A DNA stretch of 64,000 nt from Thermosporothrix hazakensis (GTDB taxonomy: Bacteria > Chloroflexota > Ktedonobacteria > Ktedonobacterales > Ktedonobacteraceae): the NCBI RefSeq assembly GCF_003253565.1, contig NZ_QKUF01000001.1, positions 205,867 through 269,866 on the forward strand. The letters are read 5' to 3'. This document shows positions 17,811-26,707 of this stretch, piece by piece (the stretch's first letter is position 1; each line of letters starts with the position of its first letter). Under the pieces are notes generated by a model. It was not told where the DNA came from. It worked only from the letters and a program-made list of their open reading frames with translations, and did no database searches. A program made the translations under genes and the position numbers.

Positions 17811-18875
17811 TTAGCAGTTTTTATGATGGTGTTCCGCCAGTTCTCTGACCCGCTGCACATCTTTCTTGTGACAGATCACGGTCATGTCATCCATCTCGAC
17901 CACAATCAGGTCTTCGACTCCGATGGTATAAACCCGGCGTCCTGTATTGTTGTAGACCACAACATTCTGACTGCCAAAGCCCTGATGATGACCGACAGAA
18001 CGCACGCCCTGCTCGTCTGCCGGGAAGAGCATTCCATACTGCTCCCAGTTCCCCACATCACACCAACCGAGATCGGCCGGAATCACAACCAGATTCCGAG
18101 TTTTCTCCAGAATACCATAGTCCACAGTGATATTCTGAAGCGTCGGCCAGAGTTCCTCAAGCACATGCTGCTCGTTTGCCGTGCCCATTGCATCAGCAAT
18201 CGCTTCCAGCTTGCGAGCAGAATCGGGAAGGTGCTCATGCATCTCAGCCATAAACGTCGATGCTTTCCAGATAAAAATACCGGCATTCCAGACATAATGC
18301 CCGTCGGCAAGATAGCTTTTTGCCGTTTCGAGATCGGGCTTTTCAACAAAGCGTTCAGCTCGACAGGTCGTATGTCCATGCCCCTCGCCCAGTTTCTCGG
18401 CAAAGCGAATGTAGCCGTAGCCGGTCTCAGGCTTGGTCGGCGTAATGCCAATCGTAACCAGTGATCCCTGCAAGGCCCACTCATAAGCCAACTGCAACGA
18501 CTGCCGGAAGGTCTCAACATTGGCAATAACATGATCGGCACTAAAAATAGCCAGCACCGCATCAGGATCTTGCCGTGCCAGCACCGCAGCAGCCCAGCCA
18601 ATCGCAGCGGCCGAGCCACGGCCCATAGGCTCACGCAATACATGCTCTGGCGGAACGCTCGGGAGATGCTCCTGAGCCAGATCAGCCATACTCTGTCCGG
18701 TAACAATCCATGTCTGATCCGCGCAGGTCAGCGGCGCAACGCGTTCCAGCGTTTCCTGGATCATGCTGTTTCCATTCGGCAAAGGCAAAAACTGCTTGGG
18801 AAAACTAGGAGTACTGAGCGGCCAGAGTCTGGTTCCGCTTCCGCCGGCCAGAATGACGGCGTTAAAGTGTTCCAT
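17811..18875 (-). CDS. manC: Mannose-1-phosphate guanylyltransferase
   Basis: It makes GDP-mannose from GTP and mannose 1-phosphate, the donor for mannosylated glycans. The 354 residues carry GGSGTRLWPLS (signature loop), KQFLPL, REPMGRGSAAAIG, FSADHVI, TGYGYI, RFVEKPD and NAGIFIWKA, and DLGWCDVGNWEQY. It lacks the C-terminal isomerase domain of bifunctional PMI-GMPs. ATG 18875 and TTG 18878 are adjacent starts behind GAGGAGG; either is possible. No other sugar-nucleotide gene is adjacent. Confidence 0.93.
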   Translation of the reverse strand: MEHFNAVILAGGSGTRLWPLSTPSFPKQFLPLPNGNSMIQETLERVAPLTCADQTWIVTGQSMADLAQEHLPSVPPEHVLREPMGRGSAAAIGWAAAVLARQDPDAVLAIFSADHVIANVETFRQSLQLAYEWALQGSLVTIGITPTKPETGYGYIRFAEKLGEGHGHTTCRAERFVEKPDLETAKSYLADGHYVWNAGIFIWKASTFMAEMHEHLPDSARKLEAIADAMGTANEQHVLEELWPTLQNITVDYGILEKTRNLVVIPADLGWCDVGNWEQYGMLFPADEQGVRSVGHHQGFGSQNVVVYNNTGRRVYTIGVEDLIVVEMDDMTVICHKKDVQRVRELAEHHHKNC

Positions 18876-19052
18876 CAAGAAGACGCCTCCTCGCGATGTA
18901 TCTCAAAGGTTTTTTTCGATTCGCCACAGTAACCGTCTTTGGTTCATTAATACAAATTGATTGTATCGGGGTTATGAGGTAGTGTCAAATAGGTAAGCTC
19001 GACACTGGCCCTTTCAGGCATATGCCAGCGACGATGAGAAGGCGTTCTTCGC

Positions 19053-19086
19053 AAAAAAAGAGCGAAAGGGAAACCCTCTCGCTCTT
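19053..19086 (-). terminator. Terminator of the acyl-CoA desaturase gene
   Basis: On the minus strand AAGAGCGAGAGGG pairs with CCTTTCGCTCTT around a short loop, followed by TTTTTTTGC. Confidence 0.9.
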
Positions 19087-19095
19087 GATCTGCAA

Positions 19096-20025
19096 CTACA
19101 GATCAGCAGTCACCGGAACCGGTGGCTGAGCCTCATCCTTTGAAACAGGGACAGACTTTGGAACAACCGGAGCAGTTGACACTGTCGCAACCGCTGTTTG
19201 ACGCGCCAGACGCCGCTGCATCATCTCAGGCGAGACACGATAGACATCACGCACCAGCCCGACTTTCTCCATGAACGAAATGATATATCCAGAGATGTCA
19301 ACCTGCCACCAGCGCAGCCCATGAAAAGCCGAGCGCGGGAAGGCATGATGATTGTTATGCCAGCCCTCACCAAAGCTCAGCAGGCCAATAACCCACTCGT
19401 TGCGACTCTCATCATTGGTGGCGAAATCGCGCCGTCCAAAGGTATGGCAGATTGAATTGACGCTCCATGTGACATGATGCGTCAGGAAGATACGCACCAG
19501 ACCACCCCAGAGCAGGCCTGTCCAGCCCCCGATCAAGAACGGGATAACAAGCGAGAGAACCACCCAGACAAAAAAGGTACGACTGACGAAAACAATCACA
19601 GGATCCTTGAGCAGATGGCGGCAATACTGGTTTGGATCGGCCATACGATCTTTAAAGAGCCAACCGATATGTGCATGAAAAAAGCCTTCAACCGGGCTAT
19701 GTGGGTCACCCTCCCGATCCGAAACTGAGTGGTGCTTGATGTGGGTCGCGGCCCATTCCAGTGCAGCCCCTTCAAGAGCCATCGATCCCAGGACCAGAAA
19801 GAGAAACTTCACCACCGGGTGCGGAGTAAAACTACGGTGCGTCAGCATCCGGTGATACCCCACTGTAATACCAAGCGCAGTCAGACTATAAAACGTCACC
19901 AGCAGCACAATATCGAGCCAGTTTACCGCCCGCTGCCAGAGTAGTACCATCGCGAAAATGGTCGCCACCAGCGGCACCACCACAACTATAAGAATACCTG
20001 CTTTGTAAAGAGGGCTATGTTTCAA
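19096..20025 (-). CDS. Acyl-CoA (delta-9 type) fatty acid desaturase
   Basis: A membrane di-iron enzyme that inserts a cis double bond into saturated acyl chains, adjusting membrane fluidity. The three histidine boxes are complete: GYHRMLTHRSF, WAATHIKHHSVSD and EGWHNNHHAFP. Four hydrophobic segments flank them. The likely start is TTG 20025, six bases after GGAGG, giving 309 residues; an in-frame ATG at 20049 lacks a ribosome site. The C-terminal 35 residues are rich in V, P and T and not conserved. Electron donor genes are not adjacent. Confidence 0.92.
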   Translation of the reverse strand: MKHSPLYKAGILIVVVVPLVATIFAMVLLWQRAVNWLDIVLLVTFYSLTALGITVGYHRMLTHRSFTPHPVVKFLFLVLGSMALEGAALEWAATHIKHHSVSDREGDPHSPVEGFFHAHIGWLFKDRMADPNQYCRHLLKDPVIVFVSRTFFVWVVLSLVIPFLIGGWTGLLWGGLVRIFLTHHVTWSVNSICHTFGRRDFATNDESRNEWVIGLLSFGEGWHNNHHAFPRSAFHGLRWWQVDISGYIISFMEKVGLVRDVYRVSPEMMQRRLARQTAVATVSTAPVVPKSVPVSKDEAQPPVPVTADL

Positions 20026-20678
20026 CGAAAACCTCCAAAACTTCTTCATTCGTCAGCCTGACCGCATGGTGGCAGATTCTGCATGCTCTCTCTGAGAGAT
20101 GAATACATTCCTGGCACGGGTAAGAGTATCTTCTTTTGCTATCCCTGGCCCTGCACAGCCGATCGGTGTTACAGGCAAGCGGACGGCTACTTCTCAGTAG
20201 AACTCTTTCTGGGTCAGAAGGACTGCAATCCGGCTTTTTACCGGGTTTCTACTCGAATTTTTCCCATTCTGTGGGTACAGTTAATAAGAGAGAGGTTTTT
20301 GCATTTTTGTTTCACGACTTTGAGCACATTCTTTTTTTGTTGCTCTGTGTAGTCTGAAAACAGAGAAGCGAACCTCCCTCATCAGGAGGAGAGGAAACAG
20401 TTTATCCACCTGATTTTTACGCTGATTCCGACCAGAATACATGTGAGAAACAGGAGGAAGTGACCTGCATGGGTATCTCCCCCCCCTTTTCTCCCGGAAA
20501 CGAAGGGGCTGGTGCAGAGCAACAAAACGAAGAATTTCAACGTATCATACAGTGAGTGCATCTCGACTAAACGCAAGCAGGGAGCCGCATGGTGCTCCCT
20601 GCCCGATCGACTGACTTAAAAAACTCTCTATGAAGTTATTTCTCTACTCTCTTTTTAGTGCCAGAAGGGCTATAGTGT
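20026..20678. other. Intergenic region with a strong hairpin before murJ
   Basis: No credible gene in 653 bases between divergent genes. Near the right end a perfect 9-bp hairpin, GCAGGGAGC (20577-20585) with GCTCCCTGC (20594-20602), has no U-tract and sits 76 bases before the first murJ start. It may be a leader structure. The rest shows only T-rich runs. Confidence 0.5.
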
Positions 20679-22601
20679 ATGAAGAAAAACAAGAAGAGAC
20701 GCACAGAAAACGCGCAACTTCCGGTAGAAGATGAAGGCACACTGGGATATGGGCAGGGGCTGGAATATGGCAGCTTCCACTACACACAGCCGATCAAAAT
20801 TCCTGAAGAATGGAGAGAAGAACGCCGCAGGAAGCTTGCCGCAGCACGGGAGCGTCGCCAACAGGCTCAGACTCAAGAGGCATCTGTCTCCAAAGCGGGC
20901 AGCATCGGACGCGCAACGATTATTCTCACGGTCACACTGATTGCCAGCCGCTGTCTGGGCCTGCTCCGTTCCTCCCTTTTTCTGGGTATTATTGGTGTCA
21001 ATCTGTATTCTGACGCCTTTAATCTGGCCTTTAAACTTCCCGATCTGGTCTTTAATATCATTGCAGGTGGAGCACTGAGTTCAGCCTTTATCCCCGTTTT
21101 CAAGCTCTACTGGGGCCAGAACAAGCACAAAACGGCCTGGCACATTGCCAACACCGCGATCAACGTCGCGACCGCCGCCCTGATCCTGCTGGCCCTGCTT
21201 GGTATTCTTTTTGCCGAGCCCTTACTGCGCCTCTGGTCGCTCCCGCTCTCAAATGAGCAATTGCAGCTGACAGTGACATTGATGCGGATTATGTTTCTGC
21301 AATCGGTCATTATGGGTACGGGCGTCATTATCACCTCTATTTTGCAGGCCCACGAACAATTTTTGCTTCCGGCGCTCGGAAATGTGCTCTACCCGCTCGG
21401 GATCATTATCGGCCTTCTGCCCGGTTTTCTGCTCAACGTCACGCATCATCGCAATGACTATCTGGCGGTGCTCTGTGCGACCTGGGGGGTCGTTCTGGGC
21501 GCTCTGCTGATGGTGCTCGTACAGCTTCCCGGGCTGCATAAAGTGGGCATGCACTATCGCTTGAGCTTTGACTGGAAGCACCCCGGCATTCGTCAGATTG
21601 GCCGCCAGATGATCCCACGCTTTGTGAACACGCTCATGTTGCAACTGGCAACCTGGGTTGACCTCTTCTTTCTGACCTTCCTTGCAGCGACCACGGTCAG
21701 TGGAGTGATCAGCATGTCACAGCAGGCGCTGGCAATTACAACGATCCCCTTGAGCCTGGTAGCGCCGCTGGCCGTTGCTTCCTTTCCACGCATGGCCGAA
21801 TATGCCGCGCAACGCAACCTGACACGCTTAAAAGCGTTAGTCATGGAAGCGCTGGAAAGCGTGATCTTTATCACCATACCGGTTGCGGTAGGGATGGCCT
21901 TTCTCAGCCTGCCCATCGTGCAACTGCTCTACGAACACGGGCGCATGACGCTCGATCAGGCATATATCATGTCTATTCCGCTGTTCTGCTTTACGCTGGG
22001 CATCCCTGGAATGGCACTGGTCGAAGTGCTGGTCCGCCCCTTTTACGCGCTCCGTATGAACAAGATTGCCGTCTTTATCAGTGCCTGTCAGTTCATCCTC
22101 AAGATCTGCCTGAGCATTCTGCTGATCTATCCGTTCGTCTGGTTTGTGCAGACGGGGATCATCACGTCAGAGTTGCCCTCGGTGGAGAAACTGCCGCTTG
22201 AGGGGGCATGGGGCATGGGTGCGCTGGCGCTGGCAACCTCCATTGCCGGGCTGATTGAAGCATGTGCCTTGCTCTGGGTGCTGCATATCCAGCTTCGCGG
22301 CTTTCAGATGCGTGTATTCACGGGCTTTGTCGCCCGAGTACTTCTAGCCACTCTGGCCCTGGCCCTGACGATTGGCGTGACGAAGTGGCTGCTTGATACG
22401 TTTATCCCTACAACGAATCATGCAGGAAACAGCACTCTGTCCCTGGTGGGCATGCTGTTCGTCATACTCAAACTTGCCATTATTGCCGGAGCAGGGACGT
22501 TTGTCTATCTGCGCTCGGCCCGTTTCCTGCATCTGCTCGGTGGCGGACAGCTCCAACCGGTGAACCGATTGCTTATCAAGCTGAAACTGGCATGGATTTG
22601 A
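20679..22601 (+). CDS. murJ: MurJ/MviN lipid II flippase, copy 1
   Basis: It moves lipid II across the membrane for peptidoglycan synthesis. The 640 residues comprise about 80 polar cytoplasmic residues, then 14 predicted membrane helices of the MVF/MATE fold. Family blocks are seen: ASRCLGLLRSSLF, SDAFNLAFKLPDLVFNIIAGGALSSAFIPVF and MIPRFVNTLMLQLATWVD. The N-terminal tail contains TLGYGQ followed by a basic heptad-like stretch (EEWREERRRKLAAARERRQQ). The next gene is a paralogue with the same TLGYGQ motif. This product has L-rich loops but no missing core segment. Confidence 0.92.
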   Translation: MKKNKKRRTENAQLPVEDEGTLGYGQGLEYGSFHYTQPIKIPEEWREERRRKLAAARERRQQAQTQEASVSKAGSIGRATIILTVTLIASRCLGLLRSSLFLGIIGVNLYSDAFNLAFKLPDLVFNIIAGGALSSAFIPVFKLYWGQNKHKTAWHIANTAINVATAALILLALLGILFAEPLLRLWSLPLSNEQLQLTVTLMRIMFLQSVIMGTGVIITSILQAHEQFLLPALGNVLYPLGIIIGLLPGFLLNVTHHRNDYLAVLCATWGVVLGALLMVLVQLPGLHKVGMHYRLSFDWKHPGIRQIGRQMIPRFVNTLMLQLATWVDLFFLTFLAATTVSGVISMSQQALAITTIPLSLVAPLAVASFPRMAEYAAQRNLTRLKALVMEALESVIFITIPVAVGMAFLSLPIVQLLYEHGRMTLDQAYIMSIPLFCFTLGIPGMALVEVLVRPFYALRMNKIAVFISACQFILKICLSILLIYPFVWFVQTGIITSELPSVEKLPLEGAWGMGALALATSIAGLIEACALLWVLHIQLRGFQMRVFTGFVARVLLATLALALTIGVTKWLLDTFIPTTNHAGNSTLSLVGMLFVILKLAIIAGAGTFVYLRSARFLHLLGGGQLQPVNRLLIKLKLAWI

Positions 22602-22903
22602 GAGACAACCGATGCCAACGTTTCTTTCAGTAGACCGTTTCCCCTCCGAAGCGTACTAGTACCTTCTGGTAAGCGACAGAAGAGGTACACCGCCCTTCTG
22701 CCGGCCCGGAGGCGGGAGTGACAGCCCCTCTCGGGCCCGAAACGATGCGGGAAGCAGGTTTCATAAGTATCCTCTCTTATCAGGGTAGAAAGAAATGCAT
22801 GAGTGTGGTATGCTTGACAGGCAAGAATATATCAAAGGCGGCAAAAAACACCCGTTATACATTGATTTGTCATGAAATCTTATAAATAAAGAGTACAGTT
22901 TGA
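22602..22903. other. Spacer between the two murJ genes with two hairpins
   Basis: GTACCTTCTG (22659-22668) pairs with CAGAAGAGGTAC (22677-22688) with a two-base bulge. A second GC-rich hairpin uses GGCCCG and CGGGCC at about 22703-22736. Neither has a U-tract. No small gene is visible. The spacing of 302 bases suggests that copy 2 could have its own promoter. Confidence 0.45.
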
Positions 22904-25327
22904 ATGAACGTGGGAAATCAAGGACAGCAACCATCGAGGCCAGGACAAGGGCTTCCGGGACAACAGGGAGGTTTTTACGGCTGGCAATATGATCAGAGTA
23001 ATGCGGCACCAAACGCGGCACCGCCTTCTCCGCCGTATTCGCCTCAGCCCACACCGCTGCCACAGGGATACCCCCCACAGCAGCCTTCATATCCACCTCC
23101 AATGCCCAGTCAACCTGGCTATCCACAACAGCCTGGCTATCCCCGGCAGATGCCGCCCGTTCAGCGCAAGCCACAGGAACCGACACCTGATATTTTTCAG
23201 GATACGGTGTATGATATGGGCTCAACGCTCGGGTATGGACAGGCCACAACTGAGTTTCAGTTCTTTGAGACGCCGCAACCATCACAGCCCATCGCGCAAT
23301 TGCGTCAGGAGCGCCTGCAACAACTGCGCGAGGAGCGCATGCGTCGGCAGCAACGCCGCATGCAAGGCGACGTCACAACAATAGCGCCCTGGTGGCAAAA
23401 GAAGTCACCCAGTGGTTTGCCCCCCACACTCAGGCCAAACGCTCCCGGCGTTACCGGGATGCCGCCACAGGTCGCGCCGCCTCCGGGAATGCAGCCCGCA
23501 CAGCAACCGCCCTCGATGGAATCCACCGCACGTGGATTTCGAGGTGTCATCGGGGAGCAGGTTGAGCGCATTTCAGAGAAGCTGAAAGCTGCACGGGTCC
23601 CCTCGCAAGACACGGGAATGATCCAGCGTGTCAATGTGCGTCGGGCCACAATGCTCCTTACGTTCGCCTTCGTGGCAAGCCGCGCCCTGGGTATTATCCG
23701 TACCTCTATGTTTGGTGCCGTCTTTGCCACCAGCAACGTTTCAGATGCATATGTACAGGCATTCCTGGTACCTGACCTTATCTTTAACATTGTCTCAGGC
23801 GGTGCGCTGAGCTCGGCCTTTATCCCGGTCTTTACCAAGTACATGATCGGAGACAAAGACGAGAAGACAGCCTGGCATATCGCCAGTACCGCGCTTAATC
23901 TGGTAACCGTCGTGATGATGGTCCTGGCAGGCCTGGCGATTCTCTTCGCGCCCGTGTTGGTGCCGCTCTACAACCCGGGCATCAAAGATGCAAAGCAGCT
24001 TGCGCTCATCACCGACCTGACCCGCATCATGCTGCTTCAGGCGATCATCCTGGGCTCTGGCGTAATTGTGACTGCGGTACTGAACGCAAAGCAGGACTTC
24101 CGTATTCCAGCCATTGGCACCGTGCTCTACAACGTTGGCCTGATCGCGGGCCTACTCCCGGGCCTCATTATCTCCTTCTCCGGCCATCGGAGCGATGCCA
24201 ATGACCTTGTCGCCATTCACTGGGCAAGCTGGGGCGTGGTCCTGGGAGCGCTGCTACAGGTTGGTGTGCAGGTCTATGGCCTGAAAAAAGTGGGCATGCA
24301 GTATTCGTTGACGGCCTTTAGCTGGCGACATCCCGGAGTCGTCCAGATCGTTCGTCAGATGCTTCCACGCATGGCAAACTCCATCATGCTCTACTCATCG
24401 ATCTTCGTCGACCGCGGTTTGATCCAGATGCTGATGGGCGATGCAAAAGATGGAGCCGAAGGTCTGATTACGCAGAACTATCAGGCGTGGCAGCTCGTTC
24501 TTCTTCCGCTTGGTATTTTCGGTGTAGCCGTCTCAACCGCCGCCTTCCCGACGCTGGCCGAAAACGTTGCCAAAGGCCGCCTTGACCGGGTTCGCAATAC
24601 CATTTCCGAGACGTTGCGGAGCACTCTGTTCCTCTCGATCCCCTCTGGAATTGGCTTGATGGTCCTCGGTCTGCCGGTGATTCAGGTCCTGCTGCAACAT
24701 GGGCGCTATTCGCTCTCGATGGCACAGGCAACAGCCGTTCCACTGACCTTCTTTGCCTTTGGTCTGGCGGGACATGCGGCAATTGAGATCCTGACACGTG
24801 CGTTCTATGCGATGCGCGACAGCAAGACACCGGTCATCATCAGTATTCTACAGTTTATCTTTAAGATCGCGCTCAGTATCGTACTGATGACTGTCGCGGT
24901 TATCGGTGGCACCTCGTGGGGTATGGCCGCGATTGCCTCCGCAACCTCGATCGCCGCCCTGCTGGAGGCATTCGTGCTCTTCTGGCTGCTACATCAGCGT
25001 CTCGGCGCGCTGCCACTCAAAGAGATTGGTAGCTTCATTCTGCGCACGCTGATCGCGTCGGCAGTCATGGGCGTTGCACTCTTCTTCCTCCAGTTCATTA
25101 TCAACTTCCTGCTGACGATAGTTGGCAAGGTCCCGTTCTTGCGCTGGATGGATACAATGGCAACCCCGGCGCTTGGCCTGCCCGGAACGATCATGGCCGC
25201 AATCAAGCTCGGCGTGATGATCTTCCTGGGACTGATTGTCTATGTCCGTATGGCACGCCTTCTCGGTATCCAGGAACTGGGACCGTTGAAGAAGGTACTC
25301 GATCGCCTCAGACTATCCTGGATTTAA
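22904..25327 (+). CDS. MurJ/MviN lipid II flippase, copy 2 with long Pro/Gln-rich N-terminus
   Basis: An 807-residue protein. The first about 240 residues are low-complexity, rich in P, Q and G (PPQQPSYPPPMPSQPGYPQQ), then contain TLGYGQ and a basic RQERLQQLREERMRRQQRR stretch. The MurJ core follows: ASRALGIIRTSMFGAVF, SDAYVQAFLVPDLIFNIVSGGALSSAFIPVF and MLPRMANSIMLYSSIFVD, ending without a C-terminal extension. The core is clearly homologous to copy 1 but diverged. The long disordered tail could recruit division or wall-synthesis partners. The ribosome site (AAAGAG) is weak. The next gene, hom, follows after 10 bases. Confidence 0.9.
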   Translation: MNVGNQGQQPSRPGQGLPGQQGGFYGWQYDQSNAAPNAAPPSPPYSPQPTPLPQGYPPQQPSYPPPMPSQPGYPQQPGYPRQMPPVQRKPQEPTPDIFQDTVYDMGSTLGYGQATTEFQFFETPQPSQPIAQLRQERLQQLREERMRRQQRRMQGDVTTIAPWWQKKSPSGLPPTLRPNAPGVTGMPPQVAPPPGMQPAQQPPSMESTARGFRGVIGEQVERISEKLKAARVPSQDTGMIQRVNVRRATMLLTFAFVASRALGIIRTSMFGAVFATSNVSDAYVQAFLVPDLIFNIVSGGALSSAFIPVFTKYMIGDKDEKTAWHIASTALNLVTVVMMVLAGLAILFAPVLVPLYNPGIKDAKQLALITDLTRIMLLQAIILGSGVIVTAVLNAKQDFRIPAIGTVLYNVGLIAGLLPGLIISFSGHRSDANDLVAIHWASWGVVLGALLQVGVQVYGLKKVGMQYSLTAFSWRHPGVVQIVRQMLPRMANSIMLYSSIFVDRGLIQMLMGDAKDGAEGLITQNYQAWQLVLLPLGIFGVAVSTAAFPTLAENVAKGRLDRVRNTISETLRSTLFLSIPSGIGLMVLGLPVIQVLLQHGRYSLSMAQATAVPLTFFAFGLAGHAAIEILTRAFYAMRDSKTPVIISILQFIFKIALSIVLMTVAVIGGTSWGMAAIASATSIAALLEAFVLFWLLHQRLGALPLKEIGSFILRTLIASAVMGVALFFLQFIINFLLTIVGKVPFLRWMDTMATPALGLPGTIMAAIKLGVMIFLGLIVYVRMARLLGIQELGPLKKVLDRLRLSWI

Positions 25328-25337
25328 GGAAGGCAGT

Positions 25338-26375
25338 ATGAAACAGGTACGGCTTATTATTGTTGGCTTCGGCACCGTCGGTCAGGGTCTGGCTGAACTG
25401 CTCCTGACCCAGCGGGCAGTATTACAAGATCAGCACGCCCTTGATATCCGCCTGGTAGGGGTTGCCAACGCCCGCCACGGCTTTATCTATCGGGAAGACG
25501 GACTGAACATCGCCACAGTGCTGACCCTGGCAAAAGAGCGCAAACCGCTGACCGAGCACCCAGACGTTCAGCACTGGGGAACCGTCCTTGAGGGCATTCA
25601 GGCAGCAGACTATGATGTCATGGCTGAAGCGACCCTGACAAACCTGCGCGACGCTGAACCCGGTCTCAGCTACATTCGTGCGGCCCTCAGCAAAAAGGCG
25701 CATGTCGTCACAGCTAACAAGGGACCAATGGCTCTCGCAGCCTATGAACTGCTGACACTGGCACAACAGCACGGCGTGCAGCTCCGCTTTGAGGCGACCG
25801 TGATGGCTGGCACTCCCGTTATCAGCACCGCTCGTGAGGGCATGAGCGGGAGCCGTATTCAGACCATGCGTGGTATCCTCAATGGCACAACAAACTACAT
25901 TCTGAGCGCGATGGAAGCCGGTCGGGACTACGCTGAGGTGCTGACCGAAGCTCAGGCAAAAGGCTATGCCGAAGCCGATCCGACCGCTGATGTTGAGGGC
26001 TATGATGTCATGGCAAAAGTGCTGATTCTGGCCGCCACGGTCTTCGGGCAGCCACTTCAGCCCGCACAGGTCGCGCGGACTGGCATCACCGGTGTCACCC
26101 GCACGCACGTGCTTCAGGCGCAGCAAGCCAATCAGCGTATCAAGCTGATCGCGGCCCTCAACAGAGAAGGTGATCACCTGAAGGCGAGCATCGCACCAGT
26201 CGCGCTGCCGCTGAGTGATCCTCTGGCCCACGTTGAGGGAACCATGAACGCGATCACGCTGCATAGCGATACGCTCTCGGCAGTCACGATCATCGGTCCC
26301 GGCGCGGGTCGATGCGAGACCGGCCAGGGATTGCTTGCGGATCTGATAGCGGTAAGCAGACACCAGGCCAAATAG
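25338..26375 (+). CDS. hom: Homoserine dehydrogenase
   Basis: It reduces aspartate semialdehyde to homoserine, for threonine, methionine and isoleucine. The 345 residues contain the Rossmann loop GFGTVGQG, VVTANKGPMA, the signature MRGILNGTTNYIL, and AQAKGYAEADPTADVEGYD. The catalytic Lys is probably in the KVLILA block that follows. There is no C-terminal ACT domain, so it probably lacks the usual threonine feedback domain. AAGGAAGG precedes the ATG. It is close behind murJ copy 2 (10 bases), so co-transcription is likely though not functionally explained. Confidence 0.95.
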   Translation: MKQVRLIIVGFGTVGQGLAELLLTQRAVLQDQHALDIRLVGVANARHGFIYREDGLNIATVLTLAKERKPLTEHPDVQHWGTVLEGIQAADYDVMAEATLTNLRDAEPGLSYIRAALSKKAHVVTANKGPMALAAYELLTLAQQHGVQLRFEATVMAGTPVISTAREGMSGSRIQTMRGILNGTTNYILSAMEAGRDYAEVLTEAQAKGYAEADPTADVEGYDVMAKVLILAATVFGQPLQPAQVARTGITGVTRTHVLQAQQANQRIKLIAALNREGDHLKASIAPVALPLSDPLAHVEGTMNAITLHSDTLSAVTIIGPGAGRCETGQGLLADLIAVSRHQAK

Positions 26376-26407
26376 GTACTACTGCAACCCGAAGCATGCA
26401 TATACGT

Positions 26408-26449
26408 AAACCCAGGATAGAACCCTTTTATCCTGGGTTTTTCTCTTTT
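26408..26449 (+). terminator. Terminator after hom
   Basis: AAACCCAGGATA pairs with TATCCTGGGTTT around a loop of about nine bases, followed by TTCTCTTTT. Confidence 0.92.
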
Positions 26450-26481
26450 GAATGCATAAGCGCCAGTTGAAAGGAGCTTAC

Positions 26482-26682
26482 ATGGTCTACCTGCCTAATG
26501 GTATCGCACTTCTGGCGTTTCTTTTCTGGATCTTCGTCCTGATCGACTGCGTGACGAAAGAGCCGTCTGAAGGAAACGACAAAATTGCCTGGATGCTCTT
26601 TATTCTCTGGGTTCCTCTAATTGGAGCCATTCTCTATTATGTCATTCGTCGTCCTGAGCGCATCAAAGCGGTAGGGCGCTAA
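26482..26682 (+). CDS. Small membrane protein with PLDc_N domain
   Basis: A 66-residue protein with two membrane helices (GIALLAFLFWIFVLIDCV and IAWMLFILWVPLIGAILYYV) separated by KEPSEGNDK and ended by a basic RRPERIK tail. This is the pattern of the PLDc_N (phospholipase D nuclease N-terminal) family of stand-alone small membrane proteins, whose role is unknown. The start is ATG 26482, five bases after AAAGGAG; an in-frame ATG 30 bases upstream has no ribosome site. Confidence 0.82.
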   Translation: MVYLPNGIALLAFLFWIFVLIDCVTKEPSEGNDKIAWMLFILWVPLIGAILYYVIRRPERIKAVGR

Positions 26683-26707
26683 GGCGTTCACATGCGAAGG
26701 GGGGCCT

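Noticed and set aside
25422..26363. Long minus-strand open frame (about 313 codons) inside hom
   Set aside because: Antisense shadow of homoserine dehydrogenase.
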